This document shows positions 35,700 through 46,119 of a stretch of DNA of 64,000 nt, one piece after another. Source of the stretch: Niabella aurantiaca DSM 17617. Lineage in GTDB: Bacteria > Bacteroidota > Bacteroidia > Chitinophagales > Chitinophagaceae. Location of the stretch: positions 317,645-381,644 of the forward strand of contig NZ_KB893643.1 of assembly GCF_000374125.1 (NCBI RefSeq), written 5' to 3'. A program made the position numbers and the translations under genes. The notes under the pieces were generated by a model. The model was given only the letters and a program-made list of their open reading frames with translations. It had not been told where the DNA came from and did not search any database. Numbering within the stretch: the first letter of the stretch is position 1; each line of letters opens with the position of its first letter.

Positions 35700-38078
35700 C
35701 TACTCGCTTCGCAATGCTTTGACAGGATTGGCGGTGGCTGCCCTGACGGCCTGTACGCTTATGGTAGCAAAAGCTATGACCAGTGCGATCAAACCCGCCA
35801 GAACAAAGAGCCACCAGCTAACGGAGGTACGATACGCAAAATCATCCAGCCATTTGTTCATAACAATATACGAAACAGGAAAGGCGATTAACAGGGAAAG
35901 GCAAATCCATTTTAACAGGTAAAAGGATACCAGCCGTACAAGACTTGCGACCGAGGCCCCCAACACCTTCCGGATACCCAATTCTTTTACCTGTTGCCCC
36001 GCAGTAAAAGTGATCAGGGCAAACAATCCCAAACAGGCGATCACAATGGCCAGTATCGTAAATCCCAGCAATACATTGCCCTGCCGCTCTTCTTTTACAT
36101 ATTGTCTTGCAAAATTGTCGTCAAGAAAATGATAGCTGAATAAAGCATCTGCATCCATTTGCTTAAAGGTGGACTCAATAAATGCGATCGTCGCTTTCAT
36201 ATGATCGGTACCAATCCGCACATACACATTATCCTTATCTTCATTCTTTCCGGGCAACAGCAGCACCATCGGCTCAATTTTATGCTGAAGCGAATAAATA
36301 TGAAAATCACGAACCACTCCTATTACCGTTTTCAATCCCGGTCCCCCAACCTGTATCTGCATTCCAACAGGGCTTTTCCATCCCGCTTTTTTCACCAGGG
36401 TTTCATTCACCAAGACCGACTGACTGTCTGTAGCGCTTCCTTCAACAAAATTACGGCCGTTCAATAGCCCGATCTCCAATGTCGGGATAAAAGAGGCATC
36501 CACCTGCAATCCATAACCCAGATTTGTAGCCCGGGGGTCAACAACTCCATTTATTTCCGGGCTGTAATCCAACATTCCAATATCGTTATTGCCAATAGGA
36601 TTACCCGCCACTGCCACGCCTTTTATGTCGGGGTTCTGACGGAGGCTTTCCTCCAGCCGCCCGATCTTCCTGCGGGTATCCAGACGATCAATATGAAACG
36701 TAAGCACCTGGTTTTTATTTAGACCAAGGTCTTTATGAAGTACATACTTTAATTGCTTATATACCAGCATAGATACTGCGATCAACGTAACGGTTACCGC
36801 AAACTGGAATACGACCAACCCCTTACGGAAAAGAGCCTGACCGTTTTTACCAACCATTTGGTTCCGCAACGAAGGAATTACTCTAAAAGCTGAAAGCAAT
36901 AATGCCGGGTAAAGTCCCCCGATGCTTCCCAACAGAAGCGAAACACCCGATAATGCGAGAATGGTATATCCGGTGCCAAAATGAAATAATTCCAGCTGTT
37001 TCCCATTCAGCGCATTAAACCAGGGCATCAATGCGATCGCTAACAAAATACTGATGCAGGATGCCAACAGCGCAGTCACAACCGATTCTATTAAAAACAG
37101 GCCTATCAAATGTCTTTTTGAGGAACCAACAATTTTTCTTATTGCCACTTCCTTTAAGCGGACGGAGGATCTTGCCGTTGTTATATTCACATAGTTGATC
37201 AACGCAATAATCAAGATCAGGATCGCAATAGCCCCCACGATATAGATGAACTTTACACTCCGGTTCTCTCCCAGTTCATAACTCAAATCAGAATGCAGAT
37301 GTATGGACGTAACCGGTTGCAGCTCCAGGTTGTATTTTACCTTGCCTGTAGTGTCCGGGAACATTTTGGCTGAGAATGCGGGGAGTTTTGAGATCAGGTT
37401 TTTACTACTTGCACCGGGCTTTAACAAAAGATACGTATAAAGCATAAAATTGCCGGGATCAGTAGTATAATTGTCATCAAAGGAACGCAGTCCCGAAAAG
37501 GTGAAGTGGGAGTTGCGGGGAACATCTTCTATGACGCCTGTAACAAGATTGGGGAAGTTGTTCTCAAAAAAAATGGTTTTACCAACCGCGTTTTCCCAGT
37601 TGGTAAAGAGTTTTTCTGCCACGGTTTTTGTAAGGACTATCGACCGGGGTCTTGCTAAAGCCCCGGAGGGATCCCCGGCCAGAAAACGGTGCGAAAAAAT
37701 ATGAAAAAAACTTTTATCCGTAAAAAGGATGGTATCTTCTTTTAGCTTCTTATCCTTATAACGGATAACACCCCCACCTTCAGCATTGATACGGACCGTT
37801 TGCTCAATTTCAGGAAAGTTGTCTTTCATCGCCTGGGCCAGCGGACCCGAAGTTCCCGTAATGTCAAAACCACCGCCCTGCCACCGGCCATGGGAAACCA
37901 CTCTGTAAATACGATCTGCCTTTTCATGATAGCGATCAAAACTAAGTTCATCAGCAATAAAAAGCGCGATAAGCCAGAATGCCGTAAGGCCCAGGGCCAA
38001 TCCGAAAATATTTACCAGTGCAAACAACCGGTTCCTATTTAATTGCCGCCATGCGGTCCTAAAATAATTTTTAAACAT
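35700..38078 (-). CDS. FtsX/MacB double-domain ABC permease (first gene of unit 3)
   Basis: 792 residues. Layout: N-terminal helix (about 20-42), periplasmic MacB_PCD domain, three helices with EVAIRKIVGSSKRH after the first, a further helix, second periplasmic domain, and three C-terminal helices with KELGIRKVLGAS; it ends NPVKALRSE. Such fused permeases work by mechanotransmission across the periplasm rather than classical transport. It has its own upstream operator (38349-38390) and is followed by an ATPase and TolC gene, so this unit looks like a complete exporter apart from the adaptor. Confidence 0.88.
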   Translation of the reverse strand: MFKNYFRTAWRQLNRNRLFALVNIFGLALGLTAFWLIALFIADELSFDRYHEKADRIYRVVSHGRWQGGGFDITGTSGPLAQAMKDNFPEIEQTVRINAEGGGVIRYKDKKLKEDTILFTDKSFFHIFSHRFLAGDPSGALARPRSIVLTKTVAEKLFTNWENAVGKTIFFENNFPNLVTGVIEDVPRNSHFTFSGLRSFDDNYTTDPGNFMLYTYLLLKPGASSKNLISKLPAFSAKMFPDTTGKVKYNLELQPVTSIHLHSDLSYELGENRSVKFIYIVGAIAILILIIALINYVNITTARSSVRLKEVAIRKIVGSSKRHLIGLFLIESVVTALLASCISILLAIALMPWFNALNGKQLELFHFGTGYTILALSGVSLLLGSIGGLYPALLLSAFRVIPSLRNQMVGKNGQALFRKGLVVFQFAVTVTLIAVSMLVYKQLKYVLHKDLGLNKNQVLTFHIDRLDTRRKIGRLEESLRQNPDIKGVAVAGNPIGNNDIGMLDYSPEINGVVDPRATNLGYGLQVDASFIPTLEIGLLNGRNFVEGSATDSQSVLVNETLVKKAGWKSPVGMQIQVGGPGLKTVIGVVRDFHIYSLQHKIEPMVLLLPGKNEDKDNVYVRIGTDHMKATIAFIESTFKQMDADALFSYHFLDDNFARQYVKEERQGNVLLGFTILAIVIACLGLFALITFTAGQQVKELGIRKVLGASVASLVRLVSFYLLKWICLSLLIAFPVSYIVMNKWLDDFAYRTSVSWWLFVLAGLIALVIAFATISVQAVRAATANPVKALRSE

Positions 38079-38497
38079 ATCTGCCAGTTTTCAGATGCCG
38101 CCTTTTTTATTATCCGTGTCGATACATCCACTCGCACTCCATCTTGTATCCTGTATTTTTCATGCGCCTTTTAATGGATCATTTGCCTGTCGGACCTTCC
38201 GCAATTAATAATCTCATCATTACTGTTGCCCGGGTTTGTACCCCTGCTATTTCCCGTTCGCTTCGTTTTGAACGTTTTGTTTCCAATGCTATGCCGCAAA
38301 CATAAACCATTATAAATTAAAATATTGTATCAGGGCAAGCGCTGTTTGCTGTGCGGTTTTAACACAGGAAGTGTACGGTTTTGATACAGTCCTTAATGGT
38401 TGCTCAGTTCATATGACTATGGTCCTTACTTCCTCATTAAGAATCTAAACAGCTTCCGGGAGCAACGTATGTATGTATTTTATCTGTCAGTTGCCAT
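38079..38497. other. 419-bp gap containing the unit-3 control region
   Basis: No gene seen. The conserved tandem operator is at 38349-38390. A weak TGG-N9-GC arrangement on the minus strand (38296-38309) is not the canonical -24/-12 spacing. Confidence 0.6.
38349..38390. promoter_or_regulatory. Tandem operator, locus i
   Basis: Distal copy GTGCGGTTTTAACACAG (38351-38367) and proximal-consensus copy GTACGGTTTTGATACAGT (38373-38390), 22 bp apart, i.e. two helical turns. Related copies occur at 48650, 58043 and 58783. Each has inverted half-sites (ACTGT-like and ACAGT). It lies about 270 bp upstream of the permease ATG at 38078. Confidence 0.7.
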
Positions 38498-40945
38498 TTA
38501 CTCGCTTCGCAATGCTTTGACCGGATCGGCGGCAGCTGCTTTCACCGCCTGGTAGCCTACGGTTACAAGCGCAATGACCACAGCGCTCACAGCTGCAAGG
38601 GCAAACATCCACCATTGAATATCGATCCGGAACGCAAAATCCTGTAGCCACTTCTTCATCAGCCACCCCGCAACAGGACTGGCGATCAGTACAGATAGCA
38701 GCACCAGCGCCACAAACTGCCGCGACAATAGCGCCACGATGCCCGGTATGGAAGCTCCCAGTACCTTGCGGATCCCCACTTCTTTTGTTCGCTGAAAGGC
38801 CGTCAAAGTCGCCAGCCCGAACAACCCAAGGCAGCTGATAAAAACAGCGATGCCCGTGGCCGCCCGCACAAGGGCCTGGGTGCGTTCCTCCTGCTCATAC
38901 AGCTTTTTGATGGTTTCGTCATAGAACCTGTATTCAAACGGCACACTTCCATAAACCTGCTTCCAACTGGCTTCTACCGATGCAATAGCGCTTTTCCATG
39001 CCGATGGCTGTGGCGGGAGCTTTATATTAAAAGTATTGAGCTGCCTTTTATCCATTGCGATCAGTACTGGCTCAATGGCCGACTGCAGCCCGAACTGGTG
39101 AAAATCGCTAATCACTCCCACAATGGGATATGCTTTCTTCTTATTATCCGGAGATACTAAAAATTTCCCGATCGCATCCGCCGGGGATCCGAAACCGAAT
39201 GCCTTTACTGTTTGCTGGTTGATCACGACCTCATTAGCGGTATCTGATGCCCTGAAATTCCTTCCTGCCAGCAGGTGGAACTGGTACAAACGGAGATAAT
39301 CAGTATCGCCGGTCTTTATATTGACAACATGCTGCTCCTTTGTTCCGTTGTTGTATTCAAGCGCCCAGCCCACCATCGAATTATCCATCGGCCGCTTACC
39401 CAATGCCACACCTCCAATGGCCGTATTCCTGTTCAGCTCATTCTTCAGAACAAATTGTTTGTCCTTAAAGGCCGGATCTTCCCACACACGGTGCGGAACA
39501 TTTACAGTGATCACCGCATTTTTATTAAAGCCCAGGTCCTTGTGCAGCATGAATTGCAGCTGCCGGTTCATAATGATCGCGCCAATAATAAATACCTGCG
39601 CCACGAAGAATTGAAATACGATCAGTGCCTTCCGCAGCGGAACCCGGTTGCTGCCGATCACCTTATCGGTCATTCCCTTTAATACATTCACCGTATCGAC
39701 CCGGGAAGACAGCCATGCAGGATACAAACCGGAAAGCAGCGATATCCCGCCAATCAATACCAGCATAAAACCTGCCATGGCAGGATAATTCATGTACCCG
39801 GAAAGGCCCTCAGGTAAAAAACCGGCAAAGATCCTTACCGCAAACCAGGTAAGCACAAAAGAGAACAGCGCCGCCAGCAATGTGATCACCAGCGTTTCCC
39901 CCATAAAACGAAGAATAAGTCCGCGCGCGCTGCTTCCGAGCGTTTTACGGATACCGATCTCCTTTGCCCGCTTCGGCAAAAGGGCGGTGCTTAAATTGGT
40001 ATAGTTAATGCACGCCAGCAGCAACAGGAATGCGCCGGTGATCATAAGCCCGCGCAACACGTTTTTATTCGCTGTCCGGGTTTGCGCGCTGAACCTTTTC
40101 GCAAAATGTTTTTCGGCAAGCGGCAGTACCTCATACCATCTGGAATAGTGATACTTCTCAAACGATTCCCTGTTATGCTTCAGATTGATGGCATTAAGCT
40201 GACTAAGCAGCCGGTCCGGCTTCATGCCGGCTGCCGGTTTTATAAACAAAAGATCGTTGGAATTAACGGCATCCCAGCTGTTATTATCCAGGTCCTGGGG
40301 AGCAACCCGGATAAATTCCATATTGTCTTTACCAAAGCTGTTAGGATATTCCGGTGCAGCCACCACTCCGGAAACACGGTATATAACCGTGTCGTTATAA
40401 GCAATCCTGCGGCCTATTACCTGCTGCGGTGTCCTTAAGGGGAAGTATTCTTTTACCCGGGCTTCTGTAAGCACTACTTTATCCGGTGCATCCAGGGCGG
40501 TATTCCTGTCTCCCGCAAGCCAGGTATAATCAAGCAGTTTAAAATAATCCGGCAAGGTGGCCACCTGCTGAATGTCCTCTTCTTTTTCGATCCGCCTGGA
40601 CGCAGCGCCCTTCCCTTCCTTAACCGTTGCAAACTGGCGGTATTTGTAAAACATCGGAACCACCAGCGCTGCACCGGCGATATCATTCTTCAGCACGTTG
40701 ACAATGGGCCTCGAGATCCCCGAATTACCGCCCTCCGGGTTGTCGCTGCTCCTGCTTTTTGTTATCACCTGGTAAATATTTTCTGCACCGGGTATTCGCT
40801 TATCAAAACTATATTCATAACTCACCATCCTGAAGATGATCCAGGCGATACAGATGCTTACGCCCAGGCCAAGTATATTCAGCACTGTGAACAAACGGCT
40901 GCGCCACAACTGCCGGATCAGAGTAGTTAGAAAATTTTTGAACAT
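38498..40945 (-). CDS. FtsX/MacB double-domain ABC permease
   Basis: 815 residues, same two-unit architecture as its neighbours: single N-terminal helix, MacB_PCD, three helices with KEIGIRKTLGSSARG, second periplasmic region, three helices with KEVGIRKVLGASIPG, end NPVKALRSE. The periplasmic domains are clearly different from those of the other six permeases, which implies distinct partners. It is the last permease of unit 2; 127 bp separate it from the preceding gene and no operator motif is present in that gap. Confidence 0.88.
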   Translation of the reverse strand: MFKNFLTTLIRQLWRSRLFTVLNILGLGVSICIAWIIFRMVSYEYSFDKRIPGAENIYQVITKSRSSDNPEGGNSGISRPIVNVLKNDIAGAALVVPMFYKYRQFATVKEGKGAASRRIEKEEDIQQVATLPDYFKLLDYTWLAGDRNTALDAPDKVVLTEARVKEYFPLRTPQQVIGRRIAYNDTVIYRVSGVVAAPEYPNSFGKDNMEFIRVAPQDLDNNSWDAVNSNDLLFIKPAAGMKPDRLLSQLNAINLKHNRESFEKYHYSRWYEVLPLAEKHFAKRFSAQTRTANKNVLRGLMITGAFLLLLACINYTNLSTALLPKRAKEIGIRKTLGSSARGLILRFMGETLVITLLAALFSFVLTWFAVRIFAGFLPEGLSGYMNYPAMAGFMLVLIGGISLLSGLYPAWLSSRVDTVNVLKGMTDKVIGSNRVPLRKALIVFQFFVAQVFIIGAIIMNRQLQFMLHKDLGFNKNAVITVNVPHRVWEDPAFKDKQFVLKNELNRNTAIGGVALGKRPMDNSMVGWALEYNNGTKEQHVVNIKTGDTDYLRLYQFHLLAGRNFRASDTANEVVINQQTVKAFGFGSPADAIGKFLVSPDNKKKAYPIVGVISDFHQFGLQSAIEPVLIAMDKRQLNTFNIKLPPQPSAWKSAIASVEASWKQVYGSVPFEYRFYDETIKKLYEQEERTQALVRAATGIAVFISCLGLFGLATLTAFQRTKEVGIRKVLGASIPGIVALLSRQFVALVLLSVLIASPVAGWLMKKWLQDFAFRIDIQWWMFALAAVSAVVIALVTVGYQAVKAAAADPVKALRSE

Positions 40946-41072
40946 GTTTTATTTGTTTATACGTTATCCGTCTTTAGGACCGGTTCCCCGTTTCCTGTTC
41001 CGGCATCCACCTCAAACGTTCCTCCATTTTTTATCGTTCCTCCTTCTGCTTTTCTGTTCACCATGCCCGCTC

Positions 41073-43532
41073 CTATTCATTCCTTAAGCTCTTTACCGGG
41101 TTGGTCACTGCCGTCTTAAGGGTTTGTACACTCACGGTAAGTAACGCCAGTACGATCACCAGGGCACCGGCAAACAGGTACATCCACCAGCTTATTTGCA
41201 CACGATAAGCAAATTCCCGTAACCATTCGTTCATTACCAGCCATGAAAAGGGACCGGCAATGATGAGCCCAATAAAGATCAGCAACACAATTTTCCGGGT
41301 CAGCAGCACAGATATATCCTTTATCGTGGCTCCCAGCACTTTCCGGATCCCGATCTCCTTAGAGCGGTTCAGCATGCTCAGCAATGAAAATCCCAGGAGT
41401 CCGAGGCAGGCAATACTCACTGCAAAAAAAGCCGCCACCGATATGATCTGCTGCCAACGCATATCGGTTTTATACATTTCGCCAAGTGACGCATCAAGAA
41501 ATGTAAACTCGAAAGGATAGTCGTGGGTAAGGGTGCTCCATTCTTTTCTGAATCCATCAATGGTTTTGCCCAACTCCACGCCACGCACTTTAAACATGAA
41601 GTAATTCTCATAGGAATCCGTCAGCACATGTTGCTGCGGTCCTATAGGTTTGGTCAGGCTTTCAAAATTATAATCCTTGCAAACACCGATGACCGTAGCA
41701 CGGATCGTTTCATTGTATTCCCCCAATTTTACATTCCCGGGACCCAGCAGTTTATAGAAAGACTCATTGATCACGCAGGCCCTGGCTTTTTTAACCGTGT
41801 CGGAGATCCGGTCCGCCGAAAAAACCCTACCCATTGTCAGCGGGATGTTGAGCAATTTGAAATAATCATAGTCCACTCTTATCTGGCTGTACCACTGCTG
41901 CGCTCCGTTCAGCTTAAACCTGTTGTAATTATAGGATCCTTTTAAATCGCCCCCGATACCAGACATGGCGACTACCTGCGGCTGTGTGCGGGCGTAATTA
42001 AACAGCCGGTTGCGGATCGATGACAGGTCTTTTCCCATAGCTTCATTCTTAATCAGCAGCACCTGCTCTTTATTGAACCCCAGGTCTCTCCTGCTGATGT
42101 ACCGCATTTGCGTGCTGATCACAATAATGGCGATCACCAGAACGAAACAAATAAAGAACTGGAAAACGATCAGCGGATTTGAGAAGCGGGGATTGATCTT
42201 ATAGGTGTGGCCGCTTTTTACCACTGTTACTGCTTTTGTGGCCGAAATCGCAGCGGCAGGATAGCAGCCCGCGAGAAGGCTCAACAATACGGCTAAGGAG
42301 ACACCCGCTATAAGAATTTCTTTAAAAGTGATCATCGAAAAAGAGATCTGCACATCCAGCAGCCGGTTAAAAAGCGGCAGGCCCAGGCGTGCGAAAAACA
42401 ATCCGGACACCATACATAGCAGCACTACCAGCAGGGTTTCCATCCATAACTGAAACACTACCCTTTTTCTACCCGCCCCCATCAGTTTACGCATGCCCAC
42501 TTCTTTTATCCTGCCTATGGCACCTGCGATGGTGAGCAAAATGTAATTCACCGAAGCCAGTACCAGGATCAGGAGGCTCAGGCAGGTCAGCAGGTACAAT
42601 ACCCGGGAATTGGTATAATGGCCCCACCCCTTTGAACTGTAATGGCATTGCTGCAGCGGGCGTAACAGCCACTGGTATTCCCGGACCCTTTCAGGCTTGT
42701 CAAAACGAAGCTCCTGCCCGTATTTTTGCCTCATCCAGCTATTTAACTTGTGCTGGAATCGGGCTGCATCCACCCCGGTTGCCAGCTCGATAATGTATTG
42801 GTGCGACCATGTATTCAACCTGCTGCTGATGCGGTCGGTATAGTCGGGTCTCGATCTTATATTATAAACCATACTATACCGGATGCCGGAATTGGCAGGC
42901 GCATCCGCTGCTATTCCGGTAACAATAAATTGCTGAGTAGTATCATTATCCAGCACCACCCGTTGTCCTATAGGATCCCTGCTCCCAAAATATTTTAACG
43001 CCACAGATCCCGACAAAACCATGCTATTGATGTCCTCAAGCACCGTAGCAGGGTTGCCTTTTAAAAGAGGAAAACTAAAATTTTCAAAAAAATTGGCGTC
43101 AACATCCAGTATATCTGTTTCCTTAAACACTTTATCATTGGCCTCTACCACCGTTTTCCAGGCCTCATCATTTAATGACATTCCTGCCATCCTGGTGATA
43201 CTTTTTACCTCCGGAAAAGCAGCCTGCAATTCTTCTGCAATAACAAAGGGGAAAACCACAGAATTGTTTGTTTCCTCCCCACCGGTCAGTTTCTTCAGCC
43301 AGCCCCTCTTTGTACCTTCCTCTTCCTTTATTTCATATCGCTGCGTTGCCTCCAGCCGGAACAAACGGTCCTTTTTTGTGTGGAAGCCATCAAAGGATCG
43401 CTCATACCGGATATAAAAAAACAATAAAAGGCACAATGCAACCGAAATACTCAGCCCGATTATATTAATACTGCTGATCACCCTGTTCTTCCAGAGGATC
43501 CGTACTGCCACTTTAAAATAATTTTTCAGCAT
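41073..43532 (-). CDS. FtsX/MacB double-domain ABC permease
   Basis: 819 residues, the longest of the set. The first FtsX block has KEVGMRKLMGAGRKR and the C-terminal one KEIGIRKVLGATIKD; end NPVKSLRNE. The first periplasmic domain contains an extra Lys/Glu-rich stretch (EIKEEEGTKRGWLKK, about 70-85) not seen in the others. Third gene of unit 2; 91-bp gap to the upstream permease. Confidence 0.88.
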   Translation of the reverse strand: MLKNYFKVAVRILWKNRVISSINIIGLSISVALCLLLFFYIRYERSFDGFHTKKDRLFRLEATQRYEIKEEEGTKRGWLKKLTGGEETNNSVVFPFVIAEELQAAFPEVKSITRMAGMSLNDEAWKTVVEANDKVFKETDILDVDANFFENFSFPLLKGNPATVLEDINSMVLSGSVALKYFGSRDPIGQRVVLDNDTTQQFIVTGIAADAPANSGIRYSMVYNIRSRPDYTDRISSRLNTWSHQYIIELATGVDAARFQHKLNSWMRQKYGQELRFDKPERVREYQWLLRPLQQCHYSSKGWGHYTNSRVLYLLTCLSLLILVLASVNYILLTIAGAIGRIKEVGMRKLMGAGRKRVVFQLWMETLLVVLLCMVSGLFFARLGLPLFNRLLDVQISFSMITFKEILIAGVSLAVLLSLLAGCYPAAAISATKAVTVVKSGHTYKINPRFSNPLIVFQFFICFVLVIAIIVISTQMRYISRRDLGFNKEQVLLIKNEAMGKDLSSIRNRLFNYARTQPQVVAMSGIGGDLKGSYNYNRFKLNGAQQWYSQIRVDYDYFKLLNIPLTMGRVFSADRISDTVKKARACVINESFYKLLGPGNVKLGEYNETIRATVIGVCKDYNFESLTKPIGPQQHVLTDSYENYFMFKVRGVELGKTIDGFRKEWSTLTHDYPFEFTFLDASLGEMYKTDMRWQQIISVAAFFAVSIACLGLLGFSLLSMLNRSKEIGIRKVLGATIKDISVLLTRKIVLLIFIGLIIAGPFSWLVMNEWLREFAYRVQISWWMYLFAGALVIVLALLTVSVQTLKTAVTNPVKSLRNE

Positions 43533-43623
43533 AGATTTCAGTGTTGGGCGTGTAAATTGAGATCTCAGATATCCGCAGCAGGTATCATTTTACATTTACA
43601 ATTTCTTATGCTATCTTATCGGC

Positions 43624-46050
43624 TCATTCGTTTCTTAAGCTGTTCACAGGATTTGCTGCGGCCGCCTTAATAGCCTGTATGCTCACCGTCGCCACAGCAA
43701 TAACAAGCGCTATTCCGCCTGCCGCTGCAAATACCCACCAGGCAATAGATACCCGGTAGGTAAAATGCTGCAGCCACTTGTTCAACGCCCATAAAGCAAT
43801 TGGCATTGCGATAAAAATTGCTATAACAACCGGTTTAACGAATTCCCTACCGACCAGCGAGGCAATATTGGCGACAGACGCCCCCAGCACTTTCCGTACA
43901 CCGATCTCCTTGGTACGCTGTCCTGTTACAATAAAGGCCATTGCAAATAATCCCATGCAGGATAAGATAATGGCGATGCCGGCCGCTATTGAAAACATCC
44001 TTGCCAGTTTTTGCTCAGACCGGTACCAGCGGTCCACATTTTCATCTACATAAGACCCAAGAAATGCGGCACCGGGGTTCACTTCCCGCCAGGCATTTTT
44101 TACCAGATCCATGGCAGCAGCCGGATCGGTCGTTTTCACCTTAACCAGCAGGTAAGAAAAATTTGCTCCCGGCTCTAAGCCAATGGTGAGCGGTTCCGTT
44201 TCATGATATAACGAATACAAATGAAAATCAGGGATCACGCCCACAATATGCCAGGGTTTCGCCGCCGAATCATATAAAATATGCTGTCCTACCGGGTCTT
44301 TCAGATCCAGCTTTTTTACAAAACTTTCCGTAACAATTACATGATGAGCGGAATCTGCGTTATAGTTTCTTGTAAAATCACGCCCACCGAGCGTTCGCAC
44401 TCCCAGTGTTTTCAGTATATCAAAGCCGGCAGCCATATAGGCGGTTCTGATATGCCGCTCCCGATGATCAAAGCCAAACATCTCTTTATTGGAGCTCCCA
44501 TCCTTTCCAAGCCCCAGGTTTATATTACTGGCAGATACGCTTATAACCGATGTTTGACTATTTAAAAGGTTCCGTATTCTTTCGACCGGGTCGGCGGAAG
44601 CGGTATGCTCACCGCTCATGGGCACCGAAATAAGGTTTTCCTTCTCATAACCCAGGGGAGCCGTCCTTAAATGCTGAAATTGCTGGTAAATGACAACAGT
44701 AGCACAAATCAGCACTACTGCTATGATAAATTGAAAAACGATCAATACATTTCTTAAGCCACTCTTTCCTTTAATGATCAATTTCCCCTTTAATATCTCG
44801 TTAACCTTTAAGCGATTCATTAATAAAGCAGGTGAGCCGGAAGCCATTAATGAAATAAAAAGTATCAGGGCTACCAGGCCGGTTATTACAACAGGCTGTC
44901 CAAGCAGGGATGCTGTAATAGAAGCTCCAAATAATTGATTAAACTTTTTTACCAGGGCCAATGCCAGCCCCGTACCCATGAATGCAGAAAGCGTAATTAA
45001 AAAAGCACTTTCGCACCAGACCTGTATCCAGATCTGCCGCTTCTGCGCACCCATATACTTGCGAATACCCATTTCCCTGAAACGTGTAAAAGCCACTCCC
45101 ATATTCAGATTCACAAAATTGAAACCGGCAATTAAAAGAATAACCCCGGCAATAAGCAGCAGGAGGTAAAGAAAGGTTTTATCAATAGCATCATCGGAGC
45201 CTACGGTTGTGTTAAAATGCAGCTCCGTGACCGGCAGCAGCCGCAGCCCGCCGTAGTCGCCCCAGGCATCTTTTTTAAATCCCATTCTTTTTGCTTCCCC
45301 GTCGCTCGCGGGAGCCGTATATTTTTTTGAAAATTGCCGGAGGCGCTGCTCCACATCCTTTTGATTTACACCTGGCATCAACCGCACGTATAAATTGGAG
45401 GAAGCCATATCCCAGCTGTTCTTACCTACAGGAAAGTCAGGATCCAGATCAATCCGGGCCAGCACCTGAAGATCCAGTGAACTGTTATAGGGCAGTTTAT
45501 CGATGACGCCGGATACCATCAACGGCAGCCATTTATTGCCCACATTCACAGCAACCTGTTTTCCAACAGGATCTTCTGTGCCAAATAAGCTTGCAGCTAC
45601 CGGTTCCGTTATTACCACATTGTTCTCATTGGATAAAGCGTTGGCCCCGGTACCTTCCAGCATCGGAAGCGAAAAGATACTCAGAAAATCAGCGCCTACA
45701 AGCCGGATGGAACTATTCAGCTGTTTATCGCCATAACGGATCCCGCCGCCGCCATTCCGGACAAGGGCCGCTTTTTCTATACCGAGGCGTTCCATTTTCA
45801 ATGCCTCCTGGGCGGGGAACGCTATTGAAGCGGATTGCTTTTCTCCCTCTATCCTGTTTTTATAGTTATATACTTTAAAAATACGCTCCCCGTGAGGATA
45901 GGATTGATCATAAGAAAACTCCTGGTATACCCGCAGCAATAATAAAATAGCACAGGTAAACGCCACGGTCAGGCCGATAAAATTAATAACCGTTGCCACC
46001 TTATTCTTTCGAAAGGTGCGGATTAAGGTTTTTATATAATTTTTTAGCAT
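43624..46050 (-). CDS. FtsX/MacB double-domain ABC permease
   Basis: 808 residues. The first FtsX block has REMGIRKYMGAQKRQ and the C-terminal one KEIGVRKVLGASVAN; it ends NPVNSLRNE. N-terminal helix at about 17-40, second periplasmic domain about 450-670. Second gene of unit 2, 69 bp after the first permease of that unit. Confidence 0.88.
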   Translation of the reverse strand: MLKNYIKTLIRTFRKNKVATVINFIGLTVAFTCAILLLLRVYQEFSYDQSYPHGERIFKVYNYKNRIEGEKQSASIAFPAQEALKMERLGIEKAALVRNGGGGIRYGDKQLNSSIRLVGADFLSIFSLPMLEGTGANALSNENNVVITEPVAASLFGTEDPVGKQVAVNVGNKWLPLMVSGVIDKLPYNSSLDLQVLARIDLDPDFPVGKNSWDMASSNLYVRLMPGVNQKDVEQRLRQFSKKYTAPASDGEAKRMGFKKDAWGDYGGLRLLPVTELHFNTTVGSDDAIDKTFLYLLLLIAGVILLIAGFNFVNLNMGVAFTRFREMGIRKYMGAQKRQIWIQVWCESAFLITLSAFMGTGLALALVKKFNQLFGASITASLLGQPVVITGLVALILFISLMASGSPALLMNRLKVNEILKGKLIIKGKSGLRNVLIVFQFIIAVVLICATVVIYQQFQHLRTAPLGYEKENLISVPMSGEHTASADPVERIRNLLNSQTSVISVSASNINLGLGKDGSSNKEMFGFDHRERHIRTAYMAAGFDILKTLGVRTLGGRDFTRNYNADSAHHVIVTESFVKKLDLKDPVGQHILYDSAAKPWHIVGVIPDFHLYSLYHETEPLTIGLEPGANFSYLLVKVKTTDPAAAMDLVKNAWREVNPGAAFLGSYVDENVDRWYRSEQKLARMFSIAAGIAIILSCMGLFAMAFIVTGQRTKEIGVRKVLGASVANIASLVGREFVKPVVIAIFIAMPIALWALNKWLQHFTYRVSIAWWVFAAAGGIALVIAVATVSIQAIKAAAANPVNSLRNE

Positions 46051-46119
46051 AATGCAATTTCTGATGTCTGGTGTTGAACGTTCATCAACTATTGACCATT
46101 GGCGATTCCCTGTCTTTTT